NCBI GenBank assembly: GCA_017397845.1
Contig: JAFQHU010000006.1
Span: 41,284 to 105,283 of the forward strand
Length of the DNA stretch: 64,000 nucleotides
Source: Clostridia bacterium
Lineage (GTDB): Bacteria > Bacillota > Clostridia > Oscillospirales > Acutalibacteraceae
Reading direction: 5' to 3'
Shown here: piece by piece, positions 33,411 through 41,697 of the stretch
Layout: each line of letters starts with the position of its first letter
Position numbering within the stretch: the first letter of the stretch is position 1
Notes under the pieces: generated by a model
What the model was told of the DNA's origin: nothing
The model's database searches: none
What the model saw: the letters and a program-made list of their open reading frames with translations, nothing else
Translations under genes and position numbers: made by a program

Positions 33411-34730
33411 ATGAAAATTACGTTTATGGGTGCAGGCAGCACGGTTTTTGCCAGAAATGTTATCGGTGACTGTATGTGCAGTGAGGCACTGCGTGACAGC
33501 GTATTTGCCCTTTATGATATCGATGGTGAAAGACTCGAAGAGAGCCGTGTGATTTTAGAGGCTATGAGAAAAACTAAGGGTGGCTACGGTAAAATCGAAT
33601 GTTATGTAGGCGTGGAAAACAGAAAGGCTGCGCTTCGGGACGCAAATTTCGTCATTAACGCCATTCAGGTGGGACTTTATGACCCTTGTACTATCATTGA
33701 TTTTGAAATTCCTAAAAAGTACGGACTCAGACAGACTATAGCGGACACTCTCGGTATCGGCGGTATCATGCGTACTTTGCGTACCATTCCCGTGCTTAAA
33801 GATTTTGCCGATGATATGGCACAGGTGTGTCCTGATGCACTTTTCCTCAATTATGTTAATCCAATGGCCATGCTGACAGGTTACATGTTCCGCTATACGC
33901 CTATCAAAACTGTCGGTCTTTGTCACAGTGTTCAATGCTGTTCTGACGGTCTTCTCCGTAAACTCGGTATGGAAGATAAATTAGAGGGCAGAAAAGAGCT
34001 TATTGCAGGCATCAACCATATGGGCTGGCTTCTGGAAATTAAGGATAAAAACGGTGTCGATCTTTATCCTGAAATTAAATCCCGCGTCGATGCTTATATG
34101 GCACAGCCCGATGCTGACGATAAGGTAAGAATGGACTACATAAAAAATTTCGGTTATTACTGTACGGAATCAAGTGAGCATAATGCCGAATACAATATGT
34201 TTTACATAAAATCAAAATATCCTGAGCTTATCGAAAAATACAACATTCCCTTGGATGAATATCCTCGCCGCTGTGTCAATCAGATCGAAAAGTGGAAAAA
34301 GGATTATGCCGAAATGCTCGAAAGTGGCGTCAGAGAGCATGAACGCTCCAACGAATATGCTTCGAGAATCATGGAGGCTATGGTAACGGGGGTTCCGTAT
34401 GAAATAGGAGGTAATGTTCTTAATACAGGCCATCTCATCACAAATCTTCCCGAAAACGCCTGCGTTGAGGTTCCCTGCCTCGTAAATTCTTACGGTGTAC
34501 AGCCTTGCCGTGTGGGTGCTCTTCCCGTGCAGTGTGCCGCCATGAATATGACAAACATCAATGTACAGCTTCTTACCATTGAAGCAGCCGTAACGGGCAA
34601 AAAAGAGCATATCTATCAGGCTGCTATGCTTGACCCCCATACAGGCAGTGAGCTTGATATAGATACCATTAAAAGGATGGTTGATGACCTTCTTGAGGCA
34701 CATAAGGGTTGGGTTCCCGAATTCAAATAA
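33411..34730 (+). CDS. melA: GH4 family glycosidase, alpha-galactosidase type (MelA-like)
   Basis: 439-aa NAD- and Mn-dependent hydrolase acting through redox-assisted elimination. The NAD-binding start is ITFMGAGSTVFARN. NAIQVGLYDP, LNYVNPMAM and GLCHSVQ supply metal ligand C171 and H172, and GINHMGWLLEI contributes H203. CHSV with NHMGW is the pattern of the alpha-galactosidase/galacturonidase branch. No signal peptide, so it hydrolyses imported oligosaccharides. Followed 30 nt later by an oxidoreductase in the same operon. The alpha-galactosidase call is moderate; alpha-galacturonidase is an alternative. Confidence 0.85.
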   Translation: MKITFMGAGSTVFARNVIGDCMCSEALRDSVFALYDIDGERLEESRVILEAMRKTKGGYGKIECYVGVENRKAALRDANFVINAIQVGLYDPCTIIDFEIPKKYGLRQTIADTLGIGGIMRTLRTIPVLKDFADDMAQVCPDALFLNYVNPMAMLTGYMFRYTPIKTVGLCHSVQCCSDGLLRKLGMEDKLEGRKELIAGINHMGWLLEIKDKNGVDLYPEIKSRVDAYMAQPDADDKVRMDYIKNFGYYCTESSEHNAEYNMFYIKSKYPELIEKYNIPLDEYPRRCVNQIEKWKKDYAEMLESGVREHERSNEYASRIMEAMVTGVPYEIGGNVLNTGHLITNLPENACVEVPCLVNSYGVQPCRVGALPVQCAAMNMTNINVQLLTIEAAVTGKKEHIYQAAMLDPHTGSELDIDTIKRMVDDLLEAHKGWVPEFK

Positions 34731-34760
34731 TAAAAATTACCCGTGAAAGGATGAAATAGA

Positions 34761-36023
34761 ATGAAAACGATATCAGTTATCGGTCTCGGCAACCGTGGCA
34801 CGGAATACATGGGATTTATAAAAGGCTTTCATTCCAAAAAAGCGAAAATAGTGGCTCTTTGCGATATCCGACAGCAGGCACTTGACGATATAGCACCGAT
34901 ATATAAAATTTCCGAGGAAATGCAGTTCAATTCTACGAAAGACTTTTTTTCAAAAGGTGTTATTTCCGACGCTCTTATTATTACTACTCAGGATGCGAGC
35001 CATTTTGAAATAACCAAAGCAGCTATAGAAACAGGCTACAAGTATATTCTTCTTGAAAAGCCTGTCAGTGGCGTAAAGGATGAATACAGACTTCTCCGTG
35101 ATATGGCAGAGGCAAACGGTGTAATTTTGATCATTTGCCATGTTCTTCGTTATTCTAATTATTACAGTAAAATAAAAGAAATTATTGAAAGCGGCCAAAT
35201 AGGGGATATCGTTTCGATAAATCATACGGAAAATGTAGGATATTTCCATTTTGCACATAGCTTTGTCAGAGGTAATTGGAGAGACGAATTTACCTCGACA
35301 CCCTCCATTTTAGCCAAATGCTGTCACGATATAGATCTTATTTCCTGGTTTATTGATTCACCCTGTGTTTCCGTAAGCTCAGTTGGTGATGTGAAATATT
35401 TCCGCAAAGAAAATGCACCTGAGGGTGCAGCCGAAAGGTGTCTCGGAGGCTGTCGGGCAAAGAACAACTGTCCTTATGATGCAGAAGCGTTTTACATAAC
35501 CGATCCGTTCTATAAAGCCAAATTCATCAAACATATGAAACGTACACTTACGGGTAAGGCTAAAAACAGTAAGCAGGATATAGTCGATGCACTGAAATAC
35601 GGTGATTACGGTAAATGCGTTTTCCTTAATGATAATAACGTTTGTGACCATCAGCTTGTTACGATGAAATTCGAAAACGGTGCGGTTGCTGTGCTCAACC
35701 TTAACGGCTTTTCGCAAAAAATGTTCCGTGAGTGTCACATTGTCGGAACCAAAGGTGAGCTTATTGGTTACGGCACTAAGCTTAAAATGAATATTTTCGG
35801 CGGTAAATCAGGCACAGTATGGACGGGAAGTCCTGCCATAAGCGGGCACGTGGAGGGCGACATAAGGCTTATTTCAGGCTTTATAAAAATCCTCTGCGGC
35901 GAAAGAAATGATCTTAAAAATGTAACCACCATCGATGCCACGGTTATCAGTCACGATATAGCCGTAGCTGCAGAAATCTCCCGTAAAAAGGGTGGAGAAA
36001 AAGTATTGCTTGAGTCTATATAA
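34761..36023 (+). CDS. Gfo/Idh/MocA-family oxidoreductase
   Basis: 420 aa with VIGLGNRGTEYMGFI (NAD-binding), YILLEKPVSGVKDEY (EKP motif) and CCHDIDLISWFI, the usual His/Asp catalytic helix. A central Cys-containing insert (CLGGCRAKNNCPYDAEAFY) is typical of the longer branch of this family seen with glycosidases. It is in an operon with the GH4 gene, so it likely acts on the released sugar. Ends at the hairpin at 36029. Confidence 0.87.
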   Translation: MKTISVIGLGNRGTEYMGFIKGFHSKKAKIVALCDIRQQALDDIAPIYKISEEMQFNSTKDFFSKGVISDALIITTQDASHFEITKAAIETGYKYILLEKPVSGVKDEYRLLRDMAEANGVILIICHVLRYSNYYSKIKEIIESGQIGDIVSINHTENVGYFHFAHSFVRGNWRDEFTSTPSILAKCCHDIDLISWFIDSPCVSVSSVGDVKYFRKENAPEGAAERCLGGCRAKNNCPYDAEAFYITDPFYKAKFIKHMKRTLTGKAKNSKQDIVDALKYGDYGKCVFLNDNNVCDHQLVTMKFENGAVAVLNLNGFSQKMFRECHIVGTKGELIGYGTKLKMNIFGGKSGTVWTGSPAISGHVEGDIRLISGFIKILCGERNDLKNVTTIDATVISHDIAVAAEISRKKGGEKVLLESI

Positions 36024-36028
36024 TACGT

Positions 36029-36060
36029 GACGGACACCGTGAGGTGTCCGTCGTGTTATT
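36029..36060 (+). terminator. Hairpin after the GH4 operon
   Basis: GACGGACACC pairs with GGTGTCCGTC around a GTGA loop. The following sequence is only weakly T-rich, so termination may be partial. Confidence 0.6.
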
Positions 36061-36084
36061 TACTTCGAGAGTTACTTAATAATA

Positions 36085-36381
36085 TTAATTATATTCGGAT
36101 GAAACAATATTTTCTTCGTTATCCTTATCTAGCAAATCAAATGTAATTCTGATTCCCGTATTGAATCCTTTTATGAAATTGTCTATGGTGCATATATTAA
36201 TAAATTCATTTGAAAGCTCAATTAAACTATCAAAAAGCCTGTTTTCTTCGTCGGAAAAACCATCAGTGAGTTCCCTTCGCTTTTTTATAATTTCATCGTA
36301 TTTTGTTTTAGCTTTATTAGTCAATATAAAAGCTGTTTCGTTTGTTGCATCATTATAAATTTCATCAAAAATCTCTCTCAT
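36085..36381 (-). CDS. Small helical hypothetical protein (DUF6809-like)
   Basis: 98 aa, all-helical and acidic: REIFDEIYND, then KYDEIIKKRRELTDGFSDEE, LFDSLIELSNEFINI and FIKGFNTGIRITFDLL. The pattern of an EIF/DEIY start, a Ser-Asp-Glu-Glu linker and a final FxxGFxxG helix resembles small proteins annotated DUF6809 in gut Clostridia; function unknown. The ATG at 36381 follows AAGGAG by 9 nt; the longer frame to 36444 has no site. The gene is AT-rich and next to a MITE-like palindrome. Confidence 0.7.
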   Translation of the reverse strand: MREIFDEIYNDATNETAFILTNKAKTKYDEIIKKRRELTDGFSDEENRLFDSLIELSNEFINICTIDNFIKGFNTGIRITFDLLDKDNEENIVSSEYN

Positions 36382-36456
36382 AATTACAATCTCCTTAAAA
36401 AATAAAAAAGTGCGCCTACCGAAGCAAACGCACATAAAACGCAAACTCCGATAGTC

Positions 36457-36617
36457 GCCAAACTAACTTTACGTGAAACTGGTGTAACCAAACTCAACAG
36501 TAAATGGAATTTGCATTTTTAACAAATTCAATACTGTTAAGTTTGGTATAAAAAGATAAACCTATCCCATAAAAAGATAAATCACACCCAAAATTTCACA
36601 TATTCAGTTAGTTTGGC
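36457..36617. repeat. MITE-like nested inverted repeat
   Basis: Outer arms GCCAAACTAACT (36457-36468) and AGTTAGTTTGGC (36606-36617) match over 12 of 12 bp. Next inward, GTGAAAcTGGTGT pairs with ACACCCAaaaTTTCAC. The inner arms ACCAAACTCAACAGTA (36487-36502) and TACTGTTAAGTTTGGT (36532-36547) match at 15 of 16. The right arm also has a short direct repeat (AAAAAGATAAA). No ORF inside. Confidence 0.6.
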
Positions 36618-36689
36618 TGTTTCAGTATATCACAGCTTTAATTATTTTTCAATATTTTTGTTGGAAAAAGTCACAAAAATTAAATGGAT

Positions 36690-36727
36690 AGCCAAAAAGA
36701 AAAAAGTCACACTCTCGTGCGACTTTT
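36690..36727 (-). terminator. Intrinsic terminator of tRNA-Leu
   Basis: On the minus strand AAAAGTCGCAC pairs with GTGTGACTTTT around GAGA, followed by TTCTTTTT. It begins 7 nt after the tRNA 3' end. Confidence 0.8.
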
Positions 36728-36733
36728 CTCTTT

Positions 36734-36820
36734 TGGTGCAGACGATGGGACTTGAACCCACATGAAATTGCTTTCACTAGTACCTGAAACTAGCGCGTCT
36801 GCCAATTCCGCCACATCTGC
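36734..36820 (-). tRNA. tRNA-Leu (anticodon CAG)
   Basis: 87 nt with an encoded CCA end (36734-36736). Acceptor GCAGATG pairs with CGTCTGC. The anticodon stem CTAGT/ACTAG encloses loop TTCAGGT with anticodon CAG, reading CUG. A long variable arm and GGGTTCAAGTCCC T-arm are as expected for a class II tRNA. The D-arm region reads GCGGAATTGGCAGACGC. Confidence 0.95.
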
Positions 36821-37158
36821 ATTTGATTAACTTGTACTTTAAATACATAGAGCGCGTGACTCTTGCGGTACCCAAAATCCGTTACTCGCTTTTCGCTTCA
36901 TCGGATTTTGACCGCTGCGCCATTTCGCACTTCCTTTATCGTCCACCGGACGCGGTCGTGCTCAAAGCTGCCAATTCCGCCACATCTGCATTTGATTAAC
37001 TTGTACTTTAAATACATAGAGCGCGTAACTCTTGCGGTACCCAAAATCCGTTACTCGCTTTTCGCTTCATCGGATTTTGACCGCAGCGCCATTTCGCACT
37101 TCCTTTATCGTCCACCGGACGCGGTCGTGCTCAAAGCTGCCAATTCCGCCACATCTGC
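36799..37158 (-). repeat. 169-bp tandem repeat carrying tRNA-Leu 5' ends
   Basis: The first 22 nt of tRNA-Leu recur exactly at 36968-36989 and 37137-37158, each 169 bp apart. The 147 bp between copies are also duplicated with only about two visible differences (36848 region g/a; 36914/37084 region t/a). Each unit contains the hairpins CAAAATCCG/CGGATTTTG and CGTCC/GGACG. Truncated copies diverge from the tRNA right after GGCAG. The ORFs running through it are products of the repeat. Confidence 0.85.
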
Positions 37159-37292
37159 AAAAAAAGTACACTCTTAATTTTTACACGGCAAGAGCGGGCC
37201 GAGACGGAGCATTTCGCTTAATCCGTAATGCCGGTGCAATACCGACAGCCAATATTTTAGCACACATCTGATTTTAAGTCAATACTTTTTTA

Positions 37293-38360
37293 TTACATAT
37301 TCACGTCAATTACCGCATAAAAATTACTTTCCCAGGCAGGAATATACGGATGATGTCTGAAATATACATTATATCTGCTGTCGAATTCTTTTATTTTTTG
37401 AGGCAGAACATACATATCCTCGTTTCGGTGGTATGCACACACGTAAAGCTTCGGCAGATATTTTTTTATCGTTTCCTTTGCGCCGTCCAATGCTTTTGCT
37501 TCGGCACCTTCGATGTCCATTTTCAGAAGGGTTATCTTATCTTTTATGATGTTATCCACACTGTCAAAGCTGACGGGAATGCCGTTTTCGTCCTTTCTTG
37601 AATTTCTTCCGCCTTTTTTTGCAAAGAAAAGAGTTTCCTTTTTATCCCATGCACCGATATTGAATCTTTCGATTCTGTCTAAATTTTCTGTTTTCGCTGT
37701 CAACTTTCTGAAATTTTTTTCGTCAGGCTCGAAGGCATAAATTTTTTTGTATTTACCGTCTGTTGCACAGAGAAATTCTCTTATTGTGTCACCGTCATAA
37801 GCACCGAGATCTACTATTATCTCTTCTTCGTCAAGCTGCATGATTTCCTTATAAAGCCTTTCTTTTTCATACATTGAACGGAAAAGATATTCTGTTTTGC
37901 CCGATATTTTGAAGTTTATGACATCAATAAAGTCACTTTTGCTTTTTTCGTCGCATAAAATATTATATGCTTTGTCGAAATCCTCGTCATGCTCTCTGAG
38001 ATATTCATAAGTGAACAGTCCTTTTCCGGCTACAGGCACGGTGGGGGAGTAAAACTCACATTCCTTTGACATCTCCTGTATTTTGTTGAGAGTGGGAATA
38101 TCATGAACTGCGAAGGTCATCAGAACGATAAAATCTTTATATTTTTCCTTTATTTCCGAATAAGTAAGCACTTTTTTTCCGTGAAAGGAATGTCCTCTTA
38201 CGAATTCATCACTGGCGAAAACATCCCTGTACTGCACACCGATAGCTTCAAGGACCTCTATTATCATATCTGCTCCGTTTCCCATGCCGTATAAAACTAT
38301 GGGCTTGTCGGTAGCCTTTAGCCTGTCCCACAGGGGAATATCCTTTATATATTCTGTCAT
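37293..38360 (-). CDS. FkbM-family methyltransferase
   Basis: 355 aa. Residues 1-130 form a Rossmann-like N-terminal domain (PIVLYGMGNGADMIIEVLEA) of the kind found fused to FkbM enzymes. Residues about 180-340 are the SAM-dependent FkbM domain: EEIIVDLGAYDGDTIREFL (SAM-binding), IYAFEPDEKNF, VDNIIKDKITLLKMDIEGAE and KLYVCAYHRNEDM. FkbM enzymes O-methylate sugars or secondary metabolites; the acceptor is unknown. Single gene. No glycosyltransferases are adjacent. Confidence 0.87.
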   Translation of the reverse strand: MTEYIKDIPLWDRLKATDKPIVLYGMGNGADMIIEVLEAIGVQYRDVFASDEFVRGHSFHGKKVLTYSEIKEKYKDFIVLMTFAVHDIPTLNKIQEMSKECEFYSPTVPVAGKGLFTYEYLREHDEDFDKAYNILCDEKSKSDFIDVINFKISGKTEYLFRSMYEKERLYKEIMQLDEEEIIVDLGAYDGDTIREFLCATDGKYKKIYAFEPDEKNFRKLTAKTENLDRIERFNIGAWDKKETLFFAKKGGRNSRKDENGIPVSFDSVDNIIKDKITLLKMDIEGAEAKALDGAKETIKKYLPKLYVCAYHRNEDMYVLPQKIKEFDSRYNVYFRHHPYIPAWESNFYAVIDVNM

Positions 38361-38474
38361 TATATTATCTCCTTTTTTCTTTACGTACTGATTTTATCAC
38401 ATGAACTGAATAATTGCAATATTACACTGTTTTACATAATTTTTGATTTTTTTACATCCTTTTTCATTTTTTAC

Positions 38475-38503
38475 TGTACAAATCTGAAATTATATGCTAT
38501 ACT
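38475..38503 (+). promoter_or_regulatory. Promoter of the 38531 lipoprotein
   Basis: TGTACA (38475-38480), 17-nt spacer, TATACT (38498-38503). Confidence 0.5.
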
Positions 38504-38530
38504 TAGATTCACCTAAAGGAGGTTATAGGT

Positions 38531-38974
38531 ATGAAACACATCAAAAAAATCCTTGTAATTGCACTCGCAGCACTTATGGTTCTCACGGTATTCACAGCTT
38601 GCAGCGCTTCTCCCGAAAAGAAGCTTCTCGGCTCTTGGAGAGATTCTACAGGTATGACAGGCTATGAATTCAAAGAAGACGGTAAATGCGTCGTTACTTT
38701 CGCAGATGTTAAGGTTCCCATTCTTAATGTTAACTTTAACGGTGCTGTTGACGGTGTTTACACAGTGTCAAAAAGAGAAGACGGTCTGTATTATGTAACC
38801 ATTACATATACAATCTATGCAAAGAGCGTTTCCAAGGATTATATGTTCACAGTTGAGGAAAGTGCACTCACTCTTACCGATACTACTGACAACTCTGTAA
38901 CTGTGCTTATGGCTTATACAGCCCCTGCAGATTCTACAGTTGCAACATCTGATGGTGCAACGGTTACTGCTTAA
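38531..38974 (+). CDS. Lipoprotein with one DUF5640-like domain
   Basis: 147 aa. Lipoprotein signal peptide with lipobox FTAC (Cys about residue 24), then one beta-rich domain (about 30-130): KLLGSWRDSTGMTGYEFKED, VTFADVKVPILNVNFNGAVDGVY, and VTITYTIYAKSVSKDYMFTVEESALTLTD. The same domain occurs three times in the next gene, and I recall it as DUF5640. Function unknown; lipid-anchored on the outer membrane face. A terminator-like hairpin follows the stop. Confidence 0.8.
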   Translation: MKHIKKILVIALAALMVLTVFTACSASPEKKLLGSWRDSTGMTGYEFKEDGKCVVTFADVKVPILNVNFNGAVDGVYTVSKREDGLYYVTITYTIYAKSVSKDYMFTVEESALTLTDTTDNSVTVLMAYTAPADSTVATSDGATVTA

Positions 38975-38984
38975 AAGCAAAGAA

Positions 38985-39018
38985 GGGGTATCCGAAAGGA
39001 TGCCCCTGTGATTTTTAT
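38985..39018 (+). terminator. Intrinsic terminator after the 38531 gene
   Basis: GGGGTATCC pairs with GGATGCCCC (one G-T pair) around GAAA, then ATTTTTATTT. It also lies 26 nt before the start of the next gene. Confidence 0.75.
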
Positions 39019-39043
39019 TTATTGTTTTAATGAGGTAATAATT

Positions 39044-40183
39044 ATGGATAAAAGCACGAAAATTATTGCGGGTCTACTTGCTGCGATAGTTGTCGTTTTT
39101 GCGATCGTAGTGGTGATTACCACCTCTGCTATGCGCAAAGATGATGATCCCGCGGTTACATCGACTCAGTCTCCCACAGTCACTGTGGCACTTGATGTTA
39201 CCACCACTCCCACTACCACCGAGCCTACTGCACCTCCCACACCTCTCAGTGAGCTTATTCTGGGACAGTGGACGGACAGTGCCAATATGAGCGGTTATGC
39301 TTTCTATGCTGACGGAACGGTTGAAATGACTTATGTAAATCTCACTGTTCCTGTTATCAATATACCTATTAACGGTGTATCGAAGGGTACTTATATTCTT
39401 GACGGAGATAAGCTCACCACCAAATTTTCTATCTACTCTGCCACTATAGAAAACCAATACACCGTAAAGGTGGAAAATAATTCTCTTTCCATGAAAGATC
39501 ACGAGGACGGGGAAACTGCTACCTATCAGAGATCTTCTTCCTCTTCTGTTTCTGTTCCCGGAAATACTCAAGAAGCTACACAGGTGGATGAGATCGTAGG
39601 CTCATGGGTAAATGATAACTCTACCGTAAGATATGCTTTTGATGACGGCGGCACTCTTAAGGTAACCTTTTCAAACGCAAAAGTAGCTTCCATAAGCACC
39701 GATATACTTAACGGTGAATACACGGGTGTTTATCTTACTGATGCCGATTCTATCATTATTCAATTTACCGTAGACGGCAAAAAGGTAACACAGAGATGCG
39801 ACTTTGCCGTTTCAAAAAATACTCTTTCTCTTACTGACGAAACGGGCAACACCAATCTTTATGTCCGTGAAGGTACATCGATAGTAACTCCAGGTTCGGG
39901 TGCTCTTATAGGAAAATGGGCAGACAGTGCCGGTATGAGCGGTTATGAATTCAAAGAGGGTGGAGTAGTGGTAATTACTTATGTTAATCTTACCGTACCT
40001 GTAGTGAATATTCCCATTAACGGCAGCTTTACGGGCTCATATTCCATCAGCGGAAATAAAGTTACTATCAGCTATTCTATTTACGGAAACAGTATGGTTG
40101 ATACCTACGAATATTCCGTTAACGGAAACAGCCTTACCTTTAAGGCGGATGACGGTAATATTTCTACCTATATCAAAAAGTGA
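39044..40183 (+). CDS. Membrane-anchored protein with three tandem DUF5640-like domains
   Basis: 379 aa. One N-terminal transmembrane anchor (about 6-28), a Thr/Pro-rich stalk (about 35-66), then three repeats of the domain in the preceding lipoprotein, at about 68-165, 183-275 and 286-379. Matching blocks are LGQWTDSANMSGYAF, VGSWVNDNSTVRYAF and IGKWADSAGMSGYEF; repeats 1 and 3 share YVNLTVPVxNIPING. The ATG at 39044 follows GAGGTAA; the in-frame start at 39008 has none. Likely surface-exposed; binding partner unknown. Confidence 0.82.
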   Translation: MDKSTKIIAGLLAAIVVVFAIVVVITTSAMRKDDDPAVTSTQSPTVTVALDVTTTPTTTEPTAPPTPLSELILGQWTDSANMSGYAFYADGTVEMTYVNLTVPVINIPINGVSKGTYILDGDKLTTKFSIYSATIENQYTVKVENNSLSMKDHEDGETATYQRSSSSSVSVPGNTQEATQVDEIVGSWVNDNSTVRYAFDDGGTLKVTFSNAKVASISTDILNGEYTGVYLTDADSIIIQFTVDGKKVTQRCDFAVSKNTLSLTDETGNTNLYVREGTSIVTPGSGALIGKWADSAGMSGYEFKEGGVVVITYVNLTVPVVNIPINGSFTGSYSISGNKVTISYSIYGNSMVDTYEYSVNGNSLTFKADDGNISTYIKK

Positions 40184-40192
40184 GGTTAAGAA

Positions 40193-40687
40193 ATGACACA
40201 GCAGGAAAAGGTGTACAGAGCTCTCGGTGAGCTTGGAATAGAGTACAAGGTAATTCATCATGAAGCAGTGTGCACCATAGAAGATATGGATGCTATGGGT
40301 ATTTTTACTGACGGAGAGGTTTGTAAAAATCTTTTTCTCCGTAATGCTAACGGTAAAACACATTATGTGGTTTCCATGCTGAAGGATAAGCACCCTGATA
40401 TACAAAAGGATATAAGAAGTCAGCTCGGCTGTTCGAGACTGAGTTTTGGCTCTGACGAAAGACTTGCGAAGCATCTCGGTTTGGAGCCGGGTGCTGTCTC
40501 ACCCTTTGGTATTATCAATGATGAGGATGCCGATGTCAATGTGGTTTTGGACAGCGAGCTGAAAAATATTGACGGTTATATCGGATTTCATCCCAATGAT
40601 AATACAGCCTTCCTATGGATTAGGTTTGATGACCTTATTAAATTCATCAAATCGAGAGGAAATGACACTTATTTTATCAATGTTTAA
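40193..40687 (+). CDS. YbaK/ProX-type aminoacyl-tRNA deacylase (PrdX-like)
   Basis: 164 aa, trans-editing domain that hydrolyses mischarged tRNA, typically Ala-tRNA-Pro for this subfamily. The fold's marks are EVCKNLFLRNANGKTHYVVSML with the conserved lysine (CKNLF), RLSFGSDERLAKHLGLEPGAVSPFG and the final FHPNDNTAFLWI. It starts 9 nt after the preceding gene and is probably co-transcribed. Ends at a bidirectional terminator. Confidence 0.88.
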   Translation: MTQQEKVYRALGELGIEYKVIHHEAVCTIEDMDAMGIFTDGEVCKNLFLRNANGKTHYVVSMLKDKHPDIQKDIRSQLGCSRLSFGSDERLAKHLGLEPGAVSPFGIINDEDADVNVVLDSELKNIDGYIGFHPNDNTAFLWIRFDDLIKFIKSRGNDTYFINV

Positions 40688-40693
40688 AAAAAT

Positions 40694-40733
40694 AAGAGTA
40701 ACAACTGTCGGGCTGTTACTCTTTTATTTTTTC
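40694..40733. terminator. Bidirectional terminator
   Basis: AAGAGTAACA (40694-40703) pairs with TGTTACTCTT (40714-40723), T-rich on both outer sides, between convergent genes. Confidence 0.85.
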
Positions 40734-41493
40734 AGTCTTTATATCTCTCCATCATGCCGCCGACTACATCGGGCAGATCGGTTATTATGCCGTCAACCTC
40801 TGCCTGAAGCATTTTGTCGATAAAGATAGGATCGTCCACGGTCCAGGGATTAACCATGATTCCTGCTTCGTGAGCCTTTTTAACATAATTTTTATCAACG
40901 AAAAGGAATTGAGGGTGAAGAGCATCGGCACCGATTGATTTGGCAAATTCTACAGGTCTCCAGAACATCGTAAGAGTGATAAGGTGATTCGGTGCATAAA
41001 GGAATCCCGTTTTACATTTCGGGTCGATTTCTTTAGCTTCGATCAAAAGCTTAGGATCGAACGATGAAATGAGAAGTCTGTCAAAAAGACCGTGGTTTTT
41101 TGTTGCTTCGATGGTTTTTCTAACAATCGCTGTTTCGTTTTCTTTTGGTGATTTGATTTCAATATTAAGAACACTTATATCTGTGGTCTCCACAAAGGAT
41201 AAAAACTCGTCAAGGGTGGGGAGTTCCGTGCCTTGAAATTTTTTGCTGAAATATGAACCGAAATCATAACTTTTTAATTCAGCTAAAGTCTTGTCGGCGA
41301 TATTGCCCTTGCCCGTGGAGGTTTCATCGATAGTATAGTTATGGCAAAGAACCACTTCGCCGTCTTTTGTGATGTGCACATCAGTTTCGAAACCGTCGGT
41401 ACCTATTTCCACAGCCTTTTTAAAAGCGTGGAGGGTGTTTTGCGGGGCATATTTGTTAGCGCCTCTGTGAGTAATAATTTTACATTCAGACAT
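40732..41493 (-). CDS. Glycerophosphodiester phosphodiesterase
   Basis: 253-aa GDPD enzyme releasing glycerol-3-phosphate from glycerophosphodiesters. The signature is complete: THRGANKYAPQNTLHAF (H, R), GFETDVHITKDGEVVLCHNYTIDETSTGKG (E, D, H), and NIEIKSP with the metal-binding Glu. No signal peptide, so cytoplasmic. ATG start after AAGGTGAT; single gene. Confidence 0.92.
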   Translation of the reverse strand: MSECKIITHRGANKYAPQNTLHAFKKAVEIGTDGFETDVHITKDGEVVLCHNYTIDETSTGKGNIADKTLAELKSYDFGSYFSKKFQGTELPTLDEFLSFVETTDISVLNIEIKSPKENETAIVRKTIEATKNHGLFDRLLISSFDPKLLIEAKEIDPKCKTGFLYAPNHLITLTMFWRPVEFAKSIGADALHPQFLFVDKNYVKKAHEAGIMVNPWTVDDPIFIDKMLQAEVDGIITDLPDVVGGMMERYKD

Positions 41494-41632
41494 ATTATCA
41501 CCTTAATTCCATATTTTCGCGAGTATTATATCACTCTGTAAATAAAAAATCAATCATTATAGCTACAGTTATCCATTATAGTAAGATAATTTTAATATTT
41601 TATTCAAAAAAGTTTGATTTATTTTAAAACAG

Positions 41633-41661
41633 TTGACCTTTCAGTAAATATTTGTTATTAT
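41633..41661 (+). promoter_or_regulatory. Promoter of the GH30 gene
   Basis: TTGACC (41633-41638), 17-nt spacer, TATTAT (41656-41661). Confidence 0.65.
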
Positions 41662-41697
41662 TAGTTCAAATAAATAAAAAAGAAGGAGAGTTTTTAA

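Noticed and set aside
36866..36880. GGTACC-containing motif resembling a T-box antiterminator (minus strand GGGTACCGC)
   Set aside because: It lacks the GGTGG core and the specifier and terminator structure, and it is part of the tandem repeat.
36799..37158. Possible CRISPR array from regularly spaced 22-nt copies
   Set aside because: Only three copies, the spacers are identical to each other, and the repeat is the tRNA 5' end; no cas genes are present.
36863..37271. Two overlapping ORFs (104 and 79 aa) with near-identical N-termini
   Set aside because: They arise from the 169-bp tandem repeat next to tRNA-Leu. They have no ribosome binding site, and their sequence is explained by the hairpin-rich leader of the repeat.
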